This document shows positions 20,575 to 32,725 of a DNA stretch of 64,000 nt, piece after piece; within the stretch, counting starts at the first letter, position 1, and each line of letters opens with the position of its first letter. The DNA is from Dryomyza anilis (taxonomy: Eukaryota > Arthropoda > Insecta > Diptera > Dryomyzidae). Under the pieces are notes generated by a model. It was not told where the DNA came from. It did not search any database and saw nothing but the letters and a program-made list of their open reading frames with translations. The stretch lies in NCBI GenBank assembly GCA_951804985.1, contig OX638131.1, forward strand, positions 39,029,544-39,093,543, written 5' to 3'. A program made the position numbers and the translations under genes.

Positions 20575-21954
20575 TAACCATGTTTCAAGATTGGTAACTA
20601 AGTAGTTAAAATGGATGTAGAGAAAACCAGTTAAACAATTGTCGTAGAGGAACGTGTCGAAATTGTCAAAACAAAATAAATTTTGAAATACAAATTATAT
20701 TTCGTTTATTTACATCTCCAGTTTTAAACAACTTTCTTTTTAATGTGGGGTGGTTCCATTGTGTGATTTGTTTTATTTCTTTCCGCCATGGACTCATAAA
20801 GTTTAAAAAATAATCTATTTGAAATGTATTTGTCAAATATTTGAAAGGCCCTGCCTTGATAAAAAGCCGCGCCAGTCGCTCTTCCTACGCTGTCCACCAT
20901 CAAGTCTGATTTCAAGACATTTCTTGACTGGTGCAATTTCATCCATTCGTCCAACCTAGACGTGACCTAGACATCAAAACCGTTAGATCTTGATGCTCTT
21001 GACTATGTCAATTATCGTCGAATAGCTTACAGCTCTAGTGTTCCAACTGGTAAATAGTAACCAGTTTAAAGTAGGGTTAAATGAACTAGTTTATAGACTG
21101 ACTATAAAAAATTAGTCTATAGACTAGTTAAAAGAATCTAGTTAACAAAACTATTTAAATATAATGCAAGAGGGAACAATTGACACGTCGTAGGACATGA
21201 GCATTGAAAAAATTACAGCTCATTGTATGAAAACGGGGTCGAATTCGGGCTAGTTGAGTGACTACGGAAAACTAGACCAATACTAGAATTCAACTAGTCC
21301 TTTACACTGCAGGGATATACATTAATCATTTACTTACAAAGTATATAATAAAAAATGAAAATATAAATATTTATGTTATTAATAAAATGCTATGTTCTAC
21401 TGTGCGCAGTCGACTTCAACTTTACGTATTCAACCCCAATAGAAACTAGAAATTGTCGACCAATTCTTAAATTTGCTTTGTTTAGTTATTTTTAATTAAA
21501 GCACTCATTCTTTAAATCTATCTAATAAAAAACAACATAAACATTATTTTTTGAACAGTACTAGATATATTTTTAAACGATTTGTTGCAATTGTTTAAAT
21601 ATCTCAAAATTTACTATTATTCTATCTAAAATACATTTAAATGCCTCAAAATAAATTTCAGAAAAAACAAAAACATTTAGTCAAAACTTTATTTTATATT
21701 TTATATTAAGTTTTGTATTAAATGTGATACATATAACAATTTCTACTGGGTTGATTAGTACAAAGCTCGTATGAAGTCGCACGATCGACTGATAGCTTTC
21801 GCAGGACACACGAACCCAGCGGTAAAAGTCATCTTGATATCATCGATGATTTGTATCCCGATTTTGTATCCCGAGTCACCTCGATTCTACATATCATTCG
21901 ATTTCTACGTAAAGTTCCGTTCCGTTCCGGTAACATTTGAGACTACAACGCATA
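20575..21954. other. Intergenic DNA
   Basis: No gene is supported. 21060-21300 holds repeated, partly palindromic ACTAGT/TCTATAGA elements (for example TTAGTCTATAGACTAG). 20724-20954 on the minus strand is a 76-residue open frame without recognisable features. Confidence 0.35.
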
Positions 21955-23335
21955 CATTTAAACTGATAGTTGTTGCAAAACTTCCAAGAAATCATTAGAA
22001 GAATTTTTACTATAGATTTTAAGCAGACAAAGGCGTAGTTTATATTTATATCTGCCTATTTTCTGCACCCGAAAACAAAATTTTGAAATTTTGAAAGAAA
22101 TCATTTTTGGAAAGCTCATGGCACTTTAGCAACATTTCCGCACATTTTTAAAACCTCGGGAATTTGCGAGACAAAATGTATGGAAGATTTCTGAAATATT
22201 TCCGGCAATAAACAAAAGATTATGGGACGCCCGCCTAAGACACAAAGGGCAGTTGTGAAAGATTTTAACGAAAAATTTTAAGCAAACACTGGCGAAGTAG
22301 GCAGCAAAAGCTTTATTTCCAAATAACCAATACCCAAAATATGCCGATAATCTTACTTTGAAATTGCACACAAGTTGATAACACTCCCATAATCTTCCAA
22401 ATTTTAAGTCCGTTTGCCGAAAATATGCCCCAAATATAATAGTTTGGCACGAGCTTAGGCCGAGCTCTCTCACCATTTTGAGCTGTGCGTGTTATATTTG
22501 TACTCAAAGTGGTGGGACCTACAGTTTATTGCCGAATCCGAACGCCGGGTGAGAGCTTTTTCATAGGCAATGGTTTTACTCTCGTAGGTTTGCCATTTAC
22601 TGACGAGAGGTAGCGCGGTATAGAAAAATGTTTCTATGAAAAGATGTTGTTAGCCCCAGTCCAGGCTTGAAGCGGGGACCTTTCGGCTCGCAGTCCAACG
22701 CACTAACCACTGAGCTACCGCGGCTACATTTAAACTGATAGTTGTTGAAAAATTTCCAAGAAATCATTTGAATTATTTTTACTATAGATTTTAAGCAGAC
22801 TAAGGCGGAGTTTGTGTTAATATCTGCCTATTTTCTGCATTTATCCAAAATATGCTGTAAATCTGCCTTTAAAATTCCACACAACTTTAAAAACTTTAAA
22901 TTTGAGTGGAATATTTCCGTCATATATCCGGAAAACACACAGAAAGATTATGGGAAGCGCTCCCGAAAACAAAATTTTGAAATTTTTAAAGAAATCATTT
23001 TTGGAAAGCTCATTGCACTTTAGCAACATTTCCGCACAACTTTAAAACTTCGGGAATTTGCGAGACAAAATGTATGGAAGATTTTTGAAATATTTCCGGC
23101 AATAAACAAAAGATTATGGGACGCCCGCCTAAGACACAAAGGGCAGTTGTGAAAGATTTTAGCGAAAAAATTTAAGCAAACACAGGCGAAGTTTGCAGCA
23201 AAAGCTGTCTACTTTCTTTCCAAATAACCAATACCCAAAATATGCCGAGAATCTTACTTTGAAATTGCACAAAAGTTGATAACATTCCTATAATCTTCCA
23301 AATTTTAAGTCCGTTTGCCGAAAATATGCCCCAAA
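21955..23335. repeat. Tandem duplication of a 480-600 bp segment
   Basis: The segment 21955-22437 (from CATTTAAACTGATAGTTGTT to CCGAAAATATGCCCCAAATA) is repeated at 22728-23335 with a 120-bp insertion carrying ATATGC/CATATATCC sequence in the second unit. Both contain AAGATTATGGGACGCCCGCC and GACACAAAGGGCAGTTGTG. A related, diverged copy lies at 58800-59340 (AGACAAAGGCGGAGTTTGTG). A SINE separates the units. Confidence 0.75.
22438..22727 (-). mobile_element. SINE type 1, minus-strand copy
   Basis: A near-complete SINE in reverse orientation. The tRNA-like head is at 22727-22660 (GTAGCCGCGGTAGCTCAGTG) and the body ends near 22440 at GTGCCAAACTATTAT. It lies exactly between the two duplicated 480-bp units. 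The flanking duplication cannot be resolved. Confidence 0.85.
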
Positions 23336-23700
23336 TATACAGAAATTTTGTCTGTGGAGAGTATTAAACTATATGGGATTTTAAGCGCAGATTTCCGGCA
23401 TATTTTGGGTACGGTAAGACAACAGACAGCTTTTGGCAAAAAATCTAAAAGCGATGATTTTTTGCCAAAAGCTGTCTTACAATCATTCTTACAATCATTC
23501 AAAAAAATGTTTCTAAACTCATTGAACATACTAAAAATGTTGTTTAGAGATTCTATACGATTATCAATATCTTTAGAGATTCTATACGATTATTAATATC
23601 TTCCATTTATCTGCATATCCGACATATACCTCAAATATTCTAGAAAACACCTAGAAATGTTGTGATGTGTTGAAATGACAATTGGAGTTAATATAATAAT
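23336..23700. other. Continuation of ATATGCC-type repetitive DNA
   Basis: It contains motifs shared with 58800-59340 (TTTCCGGCATATTTTGGGTA, GACAGCTTTTGGCAAAAAA with its inverted complement) and a short direct repeat of AGAGATTCTATACGATTA (23547/23576). No gene. Confidence 0.4.
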
Positions 23701-24150
23701 TGCACGCAGGGAAAAATGTAATTGGATATGTTTGAATTCAAATATAATCTGTTCTTAAAAATCAATAAATATGTTTGCAATTTTGTTCTAAATATAATAT
23801 ATTCACAATTTTAATAAATTAGTTTAGACGTAAATATAATATGTAATATGTGAATATAATTATTTAAGCCATAAACATATTTTATTTGCAGCTCCATTAT
23901 ACCATAATTATGTTTGCATAAAAAATATATATTATGTTTCGATATAAATATATTATATTTGCATAAACTCTGTATATATCGTTGTCTCTTTTTCACTCAT
24001 GTAATATTTGTGTGTGAGGAAATAGATAAAATTGAGAGCACAGTGAGCGAAGATTTTATGGTTTGATTTATTCTCTTTATTTGCTGTGTCAGTTAAACAG
24101 TTGAGTGCAACGTGAGTGGTTGTCGTCGCCGTCTTAAATAAGTAAGTAAT

Positions 24151-25047
24151 GGGGTTTTCAATAAGATTGCTACAAAATAAAACAAAAACGGTTTTGGATA
24201 TCAATGAAATTCTTTTTTCCGGTAAAAGTACGTTCGATGCCATTATGTATGGAACTCGATTTCTTTTGCATGGCCACCACGGGCACGCTTGCAGAAGTCC
24301 AGACGCTGAACCCAATTTTCGACAGTTTTCAAGCATAAATCGGCCGATACTGCTGTAATTTCACCAAACCGTAATTTTTTCGGGACGATGACTCATGGAG
24401 TACGTGTGGATTGCTGTCGGACCAATAACGCATATTTTGTTTATTGAAAGCCATTCAGCCAGAAATGAGCCTCATCGCTGAAGATGATTTTTCGATGAAA
24501 ATCCGAATCATTTTCAAGTTGTTGCTCAGCCCAATTCACGAACATACAATGCTTCTGGTGGTCAAGCGGCTTCAGTTCTTGCGTCAATTTGATTTTGTAA
24601 GGATGTAGGCCAAGATCTTTTTGCAAAATTCGCCACAAGGACGTCACAGAGATGCCCAACGCTTGAGAACGACGTGTGAGATACACATTTGGGCTTTCTT
24701 CAACTGAAGCCTCAGCGGCAGCAATATTATCGACACTTTGACTCACTGGCACGGGAACATTTTGTACTGTGCCTGTGGATTCAAATTTTTCGACTAGACG
24801 CTCAATTGTTGATCTGCTAAGACGATTATGACAACCATAAATTGGACGTAGCGCTCTTAACGTTGAGGCCACTGACTCCGAATTTCGGTACTAAATTTTA
24901 ATAATTTCGACTCGTTGTTGGCTCGCATATCTTTCCATCATGAAATGGCAAACCTTACTGAAGAGAAATATTAAAAGAGCGGCAAGAAATATGGCGTCGT
25001 TTGCTGCCCTTGTCACTCTACTTTTGTAGCGTCCCTGTTTAAAAACC
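24151..25047 (-). mobile_element. Mariner-like element, family 2, copy 2 (internally deleted)
   Basis: A minus-strand copy of the 8977-9930 family. The left end GGTTTTTAAACAGGGACGCTAC (25047) and the right end GTAGCAATCTTATTGAAAACC (24151) are imperfect inverted repeats. The reading frame 24872-24441 encodes the N-terminal helix-turn-helix (LSRSTIERLVEKF, TRRSQALGI, WRILQKDLGLHPYKI) up to FSDEAHFWLNG with the first catalytic Asp. The middle with the second Asp is deleted (near 24360-24420), and the C-terminal piece is broken by stops. It is inactive. Confidence 0.8.
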
Positions 25048-25640
25048 ATTTATAAAAAGTGTTAAAAAAAATCGAAAATTAATGAATAAATGAAAGTGAA
25101 AAATAATTAAAATATGTGTTTAGTTTAATAAATAAATCAAAAGTTAAAAATGTCCGTATAGGCAGACAGAAGAAAAAAAAGTCTAAAAGTCATTGCACTA
25201 CAATTAAACTTATATTTGCAAACTAAACTGCAAAGTAAATTATCATTACGAAAGAAAAGGACGCGCTTTTTGTGTGTATAATAATCTCATTAGTCAAACA
25301 TAATTTGCTTTGCAAATCAATTTGTAAATAGTTGTGTATTTGGAGATTAAACTATTTGCTTTATTTTTTTAATTTCTTACTCAATATCTAATTAAACAAT
25401 ATTTTATTTAATTTCAGCACCCTTGCTTGTGCAGATGTATTCGATAAAGCCCTCAACATCTAGATCAACCACGACAAGGCCACCCCGACAAGGGTGGGGC
25501 TCTTTGTGCTGAAGATGGCGCAATACATATAATTCAAACATATGATGCAAACATAATATGTTCACAGGCAAAACATATTTATATTCCCACCCAAATATAT
25601 ATTATGTCTGGAATATACAATTTTCGGTTCCTACCCAAAC
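25048..25640. other. Interior of the TIR element
   Basis: AT-rich sequence without a gene. A more GC-rich part at 25415-25540 (ATCTAGATCAACCACGACAA and following) may be part of the retrotransposon or a host fragment; I cannot identify it. Confidence 0.3.
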
Positions 25641-25700
25641 ATATTATGTTTAGATCCAAATATATTATGTTTAGATCCAAACATATTATCTCTTCACTCT
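25640..25700. repeat. 21-bp palindromic repeat, left block
   Basis: Two to three units of TTATGTTTAGATCCAAACATA. Each unit is a near-perfect inverted repeat (TATGTTT / AAACATA around AGATCC). The same repeat occupies 27205-27350 on the far side of the retrotransposon fragment. Confidence 0.85.
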
Positions 25701-27205
25701 TCACTAGGTAAAGAATAATGACAGGATTATCTCTACCAGTACTTAAGGGTGTCACTATTCCTCTGTCTAACGAAGTAAAATATCTGGGCTTAACTCTAGA
25801 TAGTAAACTACTTTGGACAAAACATGTTGAAAATAAAATTTCGCGAGCATTGAATGCCTTCTGGCAATGCAGAGGAATTTTTGGGAAGACATGGGGACTA
25901 TCGCCGAGCAAAACCTTATGGATTTACACGGCAATGATAAGACCGATGATATCATATGCATCGGTAGTCTGGTGGAACAAGCTGTAGCGAAAATGCGTGA
26001 CAACTAGTCTTGCCAAGATTCAGAGAACCGTGTGTCTGGGTGTTACGGGTGCCTTTCCCACTACACCTGGTCCAGCACTGAATGCAATCTTAAACCTACC
26101 ACCACTTGACATCTTCATCAGAGGCGAAGCCATGAAAGGCTGCTGGAGACTAAAACGAGGTGGTTTCTGGTTAAATGTTCCCTGGAATATCTCTGACATT
26201 GCACTTGACACTCCATTAGACACCTGTCTACTGGAGATGCCCTCTGATGCAATGATAACAGAAATATTACAAAGACGAAATTTTGAGGTCTGCCAACCTG
26301 ACATTCAAGACTGGCTAACGCCTGACTGTGAGTCACACCGCATTTTCACAGACGGCTCCAGAACCGATCAGGGATCTGGTGCTGGAGTGTTTGTGGAACC
26401 GGATGACCGCAGACTTCACTTCGCCTTAGACTGACTAACGCCTGACTGTGAGCCAGGTAGAGGGTCACACCGCATTTTCACAGACGGCTCCAGAACCGAT
26501 CAGGAAACAGGTGCTGGAGTGTTTGTGGAACCGGATGACCGCAGACTTCACTTCGCCTTAGGCGACAATGCCTCGGTATTTCAAGCCGAAGTCTATGCTA
26601 TACTTATGGCTATGGTCTACATTGCGGATAATAGATGGCAGAACAGGGCTATATCAGTTTGCAGCGATAGTCAGGCTGCTCTTATGGCTTTGAACAACCA
26701 GGATATCACATCCATAATTGTACGTCAATGCAGATCACGTCTCAATTGTGTTGGTAAATACAATACACTGAAACTGATTTGGGTGCCGGGCCATAAAGGA
26801 GTTTCGGGCAATGAAACATCTGACGAACTAGCACGTGCTGGATCTGAGGATAATCCATTTGGACCAGAACCTGTGCTTGGACTACCTGCATCTACGGGAA
26901 AATTCGTCATCAGCTCTTGGGTCGCCTCCGCACACAAGAGCAGATGGCTGAATGAGACGAAATGCAGATTCTCCAAGCTTATGACACCGACGATAACCAA
27001 AAGATCGGCCTCGTTTCTATTTTCCTTAAGTAGAAAGGAGTGCAGAAAACTGACGGGACTTCTATCGGGAACAACGCATGTGAAAAACACATGAACGCAA
27101 TCGGCCTGGCCGAAAGCGCCTTATGCCAGCTACGAAGAAACTGGCACCACAGAGCACTATCTCAGTGACTGTCCAGCATTTTCTAGAATTAGAAGGCAGA
27201 TCTTT
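25700..27205 (+). pseudogene. Non-LTR retrotransposon fragment (RT C-terminus and RNase H)
   Basis: It encodes the C-terminal end of a LINE ORF2. 25718-25987 is the RT thumb region (VKYLGLTLDSKLLWTKHV, ISYASVVWW); after a frame change 25997-26434 continues, and 26519-27094 covers RNase H. RNase H acidic residues are seen in IFTDGS, FQAEVYAIL, VCSDSQAAL and NETSDELARAG. An APE-RNase H-bearing clade of the I group (I, Loa or similar) is likely. It is broken by a stop at 25987, by a direct duplication of about 120 bp in the start of RNase H, and by a frameshift after 27094. The N-terminal endonuclease and most of RT are absent. Confidence 0.8.
26310..26565 (+). repeat. Tandem duplication of about 125 bp in RNase H
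   Basis: The segment from CTAACGCCTGACTGTGAG to CTTCACTTCGCCTTAG occurs at about 26315-26429 and again at 26436-26561. The second unit has 12 extra bases (CCAGGTAGAGGG) and small changes (GGATCTGG against GAAACAGG). The duplication introduces a stop and shows the copy has been dead for some time. Confidence 0.9.
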
Positions 27206-27350
27206 ATGTTTAGATCCAAACATATTATGTTTAGATCCAAACATAATATTTTTAGATCCATACATATTATGTTTAGATCCAAACATATTATGTTTAGATC
27301 CAAACATAGTATATTTAGATCCAAACATATTATGTTTAGATCCAAACATA
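27205..27350. repeat. 21-bp palindromic repeat, right block
   Basis: About seven tandem units of TTATGTTTAGATCCAAACATA, with one GTATATTTAG variant. It abuts the end of the RNase H fragment directly. Confidence 0.9.
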
Positions 27351-27455
27351 TTATGTTACACTATCCCAAGTATATATTATGTTTAAAGTGTTTTCCAAAC
27401 ATATACGTTGTTTGCTGCTAATAATGTTTGGGAGAACCCTTTTTCCCTGCGTGTG

Positions 27456-28986
27456 TGTGGAATTTTAAATGCAGATTTTTATATTTAAATATAAAGGTAT
27501 TGATCCACTTATAATTCTACAAACGTTTAATGCGATCAACAGTGCTCACAACAAACAGTTCTTCCAACGAAAAATAAAATGACTTTCTATAATTTGAACA
27601 TCTCAATTATTTTATTGTTTCTAATTCTATAAGCTTAATGTTTTGGAATAATTTGCCCCACTGGGAAGCAACTGCAAAAAACGTTATCAACCACAATAGT
27701 TAATTAATAACCGGTTATATTAATTTTGTGATAAAAGGTAGCTTGACCAATAAATTACAAAGTTTCAGCTTGTTTCAGGTTATTAAAGAAGTTATAATAA
27801 TTTTTAATTTAGAAATAGAATTTCTCATAAACATAAATTATGAATACTTGAATTTGATTAGTAATTTGCATTGTTTAGATGTCACATGTGTCACATGATT
27901 TGAATTGAATTTTTTAGTAATTAAAAAAAAGTGCACTTCACAGATATCAACAAAATAACGGTCCCCGAAAATAATATTGTGATAACGAAATTTAACGTTT
28001 GAGCGCATCGCAAACATTGTTTTAAAATCTGAACTTCCGGCTGCATTTTAATGAATATCCGCTAAAAGTTCTGCTCAAAGACAAACTTTACATTGAAAAC
28101 AATCTACACTTTTTACACACCGTTATCGTATTCTATTTTGGCCAACTTTAAAATTTTGCATAATGTAATTAGAAAATTTATAATCAAACTTTAGCAGCGT
28201 TGGCCAATTGCGTAAAACTTTAGTCCGGGTAGCATCAGCAACAAAAAAAAAGTCACGCCTTCCGCTAGATACACGTCGATCATGGACGTCGTACATAGCC
28301 AGGAAGTAAGCCAAACGCCATGTTTAATTAAAATCAAATGGCTTTGCTACACAGTCCCATGCCAAAGGACAAAGAAACGCAGTGGGTTTCGAGGTCCTGC
28401 CGGATTGTTGACTAATTTAATATGCATTCGCGGGCATTTTATTACTTTTGCAAATGAATGAATTTAGTTGAGTGCGAAACGTTAAAGTTAAATTATGTTT
28501 GCGCTCATTTGAATATCGCAGAGTTTTCTTTCGGAGCGCATTTAACGCATGAAAAGTGCCAAAAAATTAAGGTGTGTCAAAGGCGAAAAATTCTACTGAA
28601 AATTCGCACGCAAAAATTGTGCAGGACATTCATACAATTATGCGAATAATTTAAGTTTTTTATATAAATAAAACTTGTATTGATCGATAACACTGTGCGC
28701 ACCTATTTTACCACCAGAAATGAAAGTTAAATATTCTTATGGATTTGGACTTTCTAAGAACAATGGCGTTTTCAGTTTTTTCGCTACACGTCCAGTTTCA
28801 GGGATATTTGAGAAAAACGAAAAAGCACGTTTTTGAGGATGCTATAGTTTGGTAAGCGCTCATTATAATGCCAGATTCGTTTTTATTTTATTCAAAACAT
28901 GCATAACAGAACACAATTTATTTGTACACATCAATTTTTCCAAATTCCTCTAACAGGACCTGAGATATGATGCAAAAAGCACTCAT
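27456..28986. other. AT-rich intergenic DNA
   Basis: No gene is supported. 28123-28314 (minus) and 28458-28649 (plus) are open frames of 63 residues without recognisable features; I do not call them. Confidence 0.4.
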
Positions 28987-30453
28987 CACGGAGGGAAAAA
29001 AGTTCTAAAATCCAGAAGGAATCAAGAAGAATACGGAGTGATATACAGCTAAACCGAAAAATTCTTAATTTCAAGAAATGAATTTTCTTAGTTGTCAAAA
29101 AAGTAACTAAGTAGAATTATTCTTAGATTTAGTTATTAATTTCATGGGTATCAAAAAAGTAACTAAGTAGAATTATTCTTAAATCCAGTTATTAATATCT
29201 TAGGTATCAAAAAAGTAACTAAGTAGAAGCTTGAATTCAGTTATGAATTTCTTAGGTATCAAAAAAGTAACTAAGTAGAATAAGTCTTGAATTCAGTTAT
29301 TAATTTCTTAGGTATCAAAAATGTTGTTGTTGTTTTCGTCCCAAAATGTAATGAAAACGTGTTCTTATAGTTGTTGTTTTTTCGATCTTGCTTTGTCGCT
29401 ATTATGTTTCGTTTTACTTTGTCCGTCTGTCAGCCCCATCTGTTTGTTCGTGTGTCTGTCTGTCGATATGTTGAAAGTAAGCAATTATTTCGAAGCTAAC
29501 ATAAAATAAAAAAAAATATAGTCGAGTTAATTTATTGTTTATTTAGAACTTATTACATATGTGCATTTTTGTATAGTAAATGACTTCTTTGAATACTTAA
29601 TGTAATTGAATTGTTTATTTTATTTTTATTATTATTATTTAATTTAATCTCTGTATATTAAACTGAAACCGTTTACTTACCTTAACACTTTCTCCTCTTC
29701 TGTTGCCTCTTCTGTTGGTTATGTATAAAACCTCCGCACGTAACCTATAAGCATTGTATAGTGTATTTAAATAACAATGGAATGAAATCAACTTGGTATT
29801 TATACAAAATTGAACCCAAATTTATGTTTACGAACTGAAACCATACCAATATTGGTAGGAAAAATCGTTTATTCTATTTATATCTTTAACATTCATACGT
29901 ACACAGACGCTTGCTTGTCTGGCTGTGCTTTGTTGTTCTATTCGTGAAAACACACACATGCAAACATTGTACATTATGCCGTTTTTTGATACCTAAGAAG
30001 AAAAAAATTTGCAATCCAGACAAATTGTACTTAGTTACTTTTTTGATACCTAAGAACTTAATGTCTGAATATCTAGAAAAATTTGACTTAGTTACTTTCA
30101 ACAGACAGACAGGCAGACTAACAAACAGATGGCGACCTCGCAAAAAAAGCATACAGACAGAGCAATATCGATGAAAACAACAACAATACATGAACACGTG
30201 TTCTTTTTGCGATGAATACAGCAACAATTTTGCGTGCTCTTTTTGGTTTTTAATAATCAATAAATTAACTTCTAAAAATCCAGTTGAATAAAGTTTGTTT
30301 ACTTTTTTGACAACTAAGTAATTTGTTTTCTTGATATCCAGATGACAAATTCTTGAATTTTAGTAGTATTTTATTGATATTAGTCAAATTCTACTATTTT
30401 TTTTCTTTCTAACCGAATTCTTCTCGAGTTTTAGAATTTTGTTTCCCTCCGTG
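28987..30453. mobile_element. CACGGAGGGAAA TIR element, copy 1
   Basis: The inverted ends CACGGAGGGAAAAAAGTTCT (28987) and AGAATTTTGTTTCCCTCCGTG (30453) enclose a 1467-bp element without a coding region. Both arms hold tandem copies of a segment with TATCAAAAAAGTAACTAAGT and AGTTATTAATTTCTTAGG, mirrored on the other side, plus the sequence ACACGTGTTC and TCTGTCTGT. The duplication is unclear (AT against TT). Confidence 0.85.
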
Positions 30454-31360
30454 TTTGTTTCTCAGTTCCCAGTTGTACACCATTCTTGTGCTTTACATTA
30501 TAACTTAGCAAATCTCACAGATTTCAATACTGTTTTACTAAAAAAAATCGTAAACGTCAAAATTGGGATTACGAATTAAAAAAAGGTAAGAGTTTTAAAA
30601 AATAAAATTAAAATTATTAAGCATAATAAATTCGTATAAATATTAGTAACTCGTAAGTGTAAGTGAGTAAGATAGTTAGGTCTAATTTATCACTTCATTG
30701 GACCTCTTGATGCAAGTTATGGGTTTTCGTATTTGCAAAATATTCTTATGAATCAGAATTTATATCTGGTATCACAAAGTTCAATGAATTGATAAATGAG
30801 TCCTAAATATCTCCCTTACCACAAGATTATAGTAAAAGAGTCAAAAAATACGAATTAATAATATTTTAACGTATCTATTCTGCTTTATTTTTTTTTTAAC
30901 TTTTCTCTTTTTTTAATTTGAAATTGGTGAGAATTTCTAATTGATAATGAAAATTACATGAATGGTGCACACCTGGGTGTTGGGAAATAAAAGATGCCGA
31001 GGAGTGTATACGATATACACGGTGTTTGGTTCAACGATGTCAATAATTCATGGGGTCATACTATGATTCAAAAAATAAGAAAATGTAAAATAAAAATATG
31101 TCTAATTCGGCACCCCGGTTAAGATGCGGGGTGTTTAAGATATGTATATTACTGACATAACCTAGTCAAGAAACTTTGTTATAAATCTGTTGATAAATAA
31201 ATAAAAATTTTTAATTTTTTGTTTTAGAAAATTAAATTATATTTTTAATGAAGTATCTCCCCAAACCCCATGATTTATTTCTTTTTTAAAAGGTATGTCA
31301 ATTCTAATTTACTAAATTTAAAAATAAAAATGTTTACTGTGTCATTGATTTTCTTCAAAT
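30454..31360. other. AT-rich intergenic DNA
   Basis: No gene. Nothing repeated within the window is obvious, apart from A and T runs. Confidence 0.4.
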
Positions 31361-32350
31361 TTTACAAAATTATTTTCTAACCCAATTAAATAATTCATAT
31401 AACACAATATTTTATAAAAATTATAACAAACATTACTATACCCCTGCACGGAGGGAAACAAAATTCTAAAACTCGAGAAGAATTCGGTTAGAAAGGAAAA
31501 AAAAATAGTAGAATTCGACTAATATCAATAAAATACTTCTAAAATTCAAGAATTTGTCATCTGGATATCAAGAAAGCAAATTACTTAGTTGTCAAAAAAG
31601 TAAACAAACTTTATTCAACTGGATTTTCAGAAGTTAATTTATTGATTATTAAAAACCAAAAAGAACTCGCAAAATTGTTGCTGTATTCATCGCAAAAAGA
31701 ACACGTGTTCATGTATTGTTGTTTTCATCGATATTGCTCTGTCTGTATGCTTTGTTTTGCGAGGTTGCCATCTGTTTGTTAGTCTGCCTGTCTGTCTGTT
31801 GAAAGTAACTAAGCCAAAATTTTCTAGATATTCAGAAGAAAACAATTTTCAATCCAAACAAATTTTACTTAGTTACTTTTTTGATACCCAAGAAATTAAT
31901 AACTAAATCCAAGAATAATTCTACTTAGTTACTTTTTGATACCCAAGAAATTAATAACTGAATCCAAGAATAATTTTACTTAGTTACTTTTTTGACAACT
32001 AAGAAAATCCATTTCTTAAAATTAAGAATTTTTCGGTTTAGCTGAATTTTTCCGTATACTTCTTGATTCCTTCTGGATTTTAGAACTTTTTTCCCTCCGT
32101 GTGAATGTGTTTCCCATATCATCATAACTTAGCACCATTTGAGAAATGGTAAATTATTTGCAAAATCAGTTTGTATTTCAAGAGATATACTACATACTAT
32201 CATTTTATATACACCATCCTAATTATAAGCAACAAAAAGTCACATTTTTAATAGCAAACAACAGCACTCTGAAGAAGTGCTGTTGTTTGCAATTTCCCAC
32301 ATTACCCCATGTCTCACTTTAACCCAAATTCCCCTGTATTTTTTAATATT
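31360..32350 (+). repeat. Dispersed repeat R, copy B (interrupted)
   Basis: 31360-31446 matches 1035-1095 and 32102-32350 continues with 1130-1500 (AATGTGTTTCCCA, CATAACTTAGCACCAT, CATCCTAATTATAAGCAAC, TAGCAAACAACAG, CCCATGTCTCACTTTA). The missing middle is the TIR element at 31447-32101. Copy A acts as the empty site and confirms the insertion. Confidence 0.7.
31447..32101. mobile_element. CACGGAGGGAAA TIR element, copy 2
   Basis: A 655-bp element with ends CACGGAGGGAAACAAAATTC and GAACTTTTTTCCCTCCGTG, inverted relative to copy 1 and lacking its centre. It is flanked by TG (31445-31446 and 32102-32103), a 2-bp duplication supported by the empty site in repeat R copy A. Interior repeats (AAGTAACTAAG, AAGAAATTAATAACT) match copy 1. 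Confidence 0.9.
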
Positions 32351-32725
32351 AACTGTACAATGATGGTAATGATTAAGTGAAGATTGCAGAAATCATTTTT
32401 GTCGTTCTTAATATGATTTCTCCACTCATGAAATTACGTATTTAATTATATTTTGGTTGAATTTTATGAATAAGTAAAATGAATAAGTAAAGCTCATGTT
32501 AGTGGCTAACAAATAATCACGCAAAATACTACATATTATTTTAATATCGATTCGATTTTAGTGTATATCGAATCTAATTTTTAAAGACTTTTCGTATGAT
32601 AAGATAACTTGATCTCGATTATATCGATTTTTACATTTAAAGAATTACGATTTCGATTGAATAATTTCCATATTTATATAACTTTGATTTGGCGTTTCGA
32701 TATCTGCCGATCATTTTCAAACAAT
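32351..32725. other. AT-rich intergenic DNA
   Basis: No gene. ATCGAT-containing short repeats (ATATCGATT, TCGATTCGATT) around 32545-32650 only. Confidence 0.35.

Larger units (their letters stand above)
23703..27453. mobile_element. Large CAC-type TIR element with captured pieces
   Basis: The inverted ends CACGCAGGGAAAAA (23703) and TTTTTCCCTGCGTG (27453) are a perfect match and are flanked by TG on both sides (2-bp duplication). Inside each end are AT-rich repeats containing AACATATTATGTTT. It holds a mariner copy (24151-25047) and a retrotransposon fragment (25700-27205). Its own transposase is not found. Class is unresolved; ends beginning CAC with a 2-bp duplication would fit the CMC (CACTA/Mirage/Chapaev) group, by inference. 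Confidence 0.65.
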
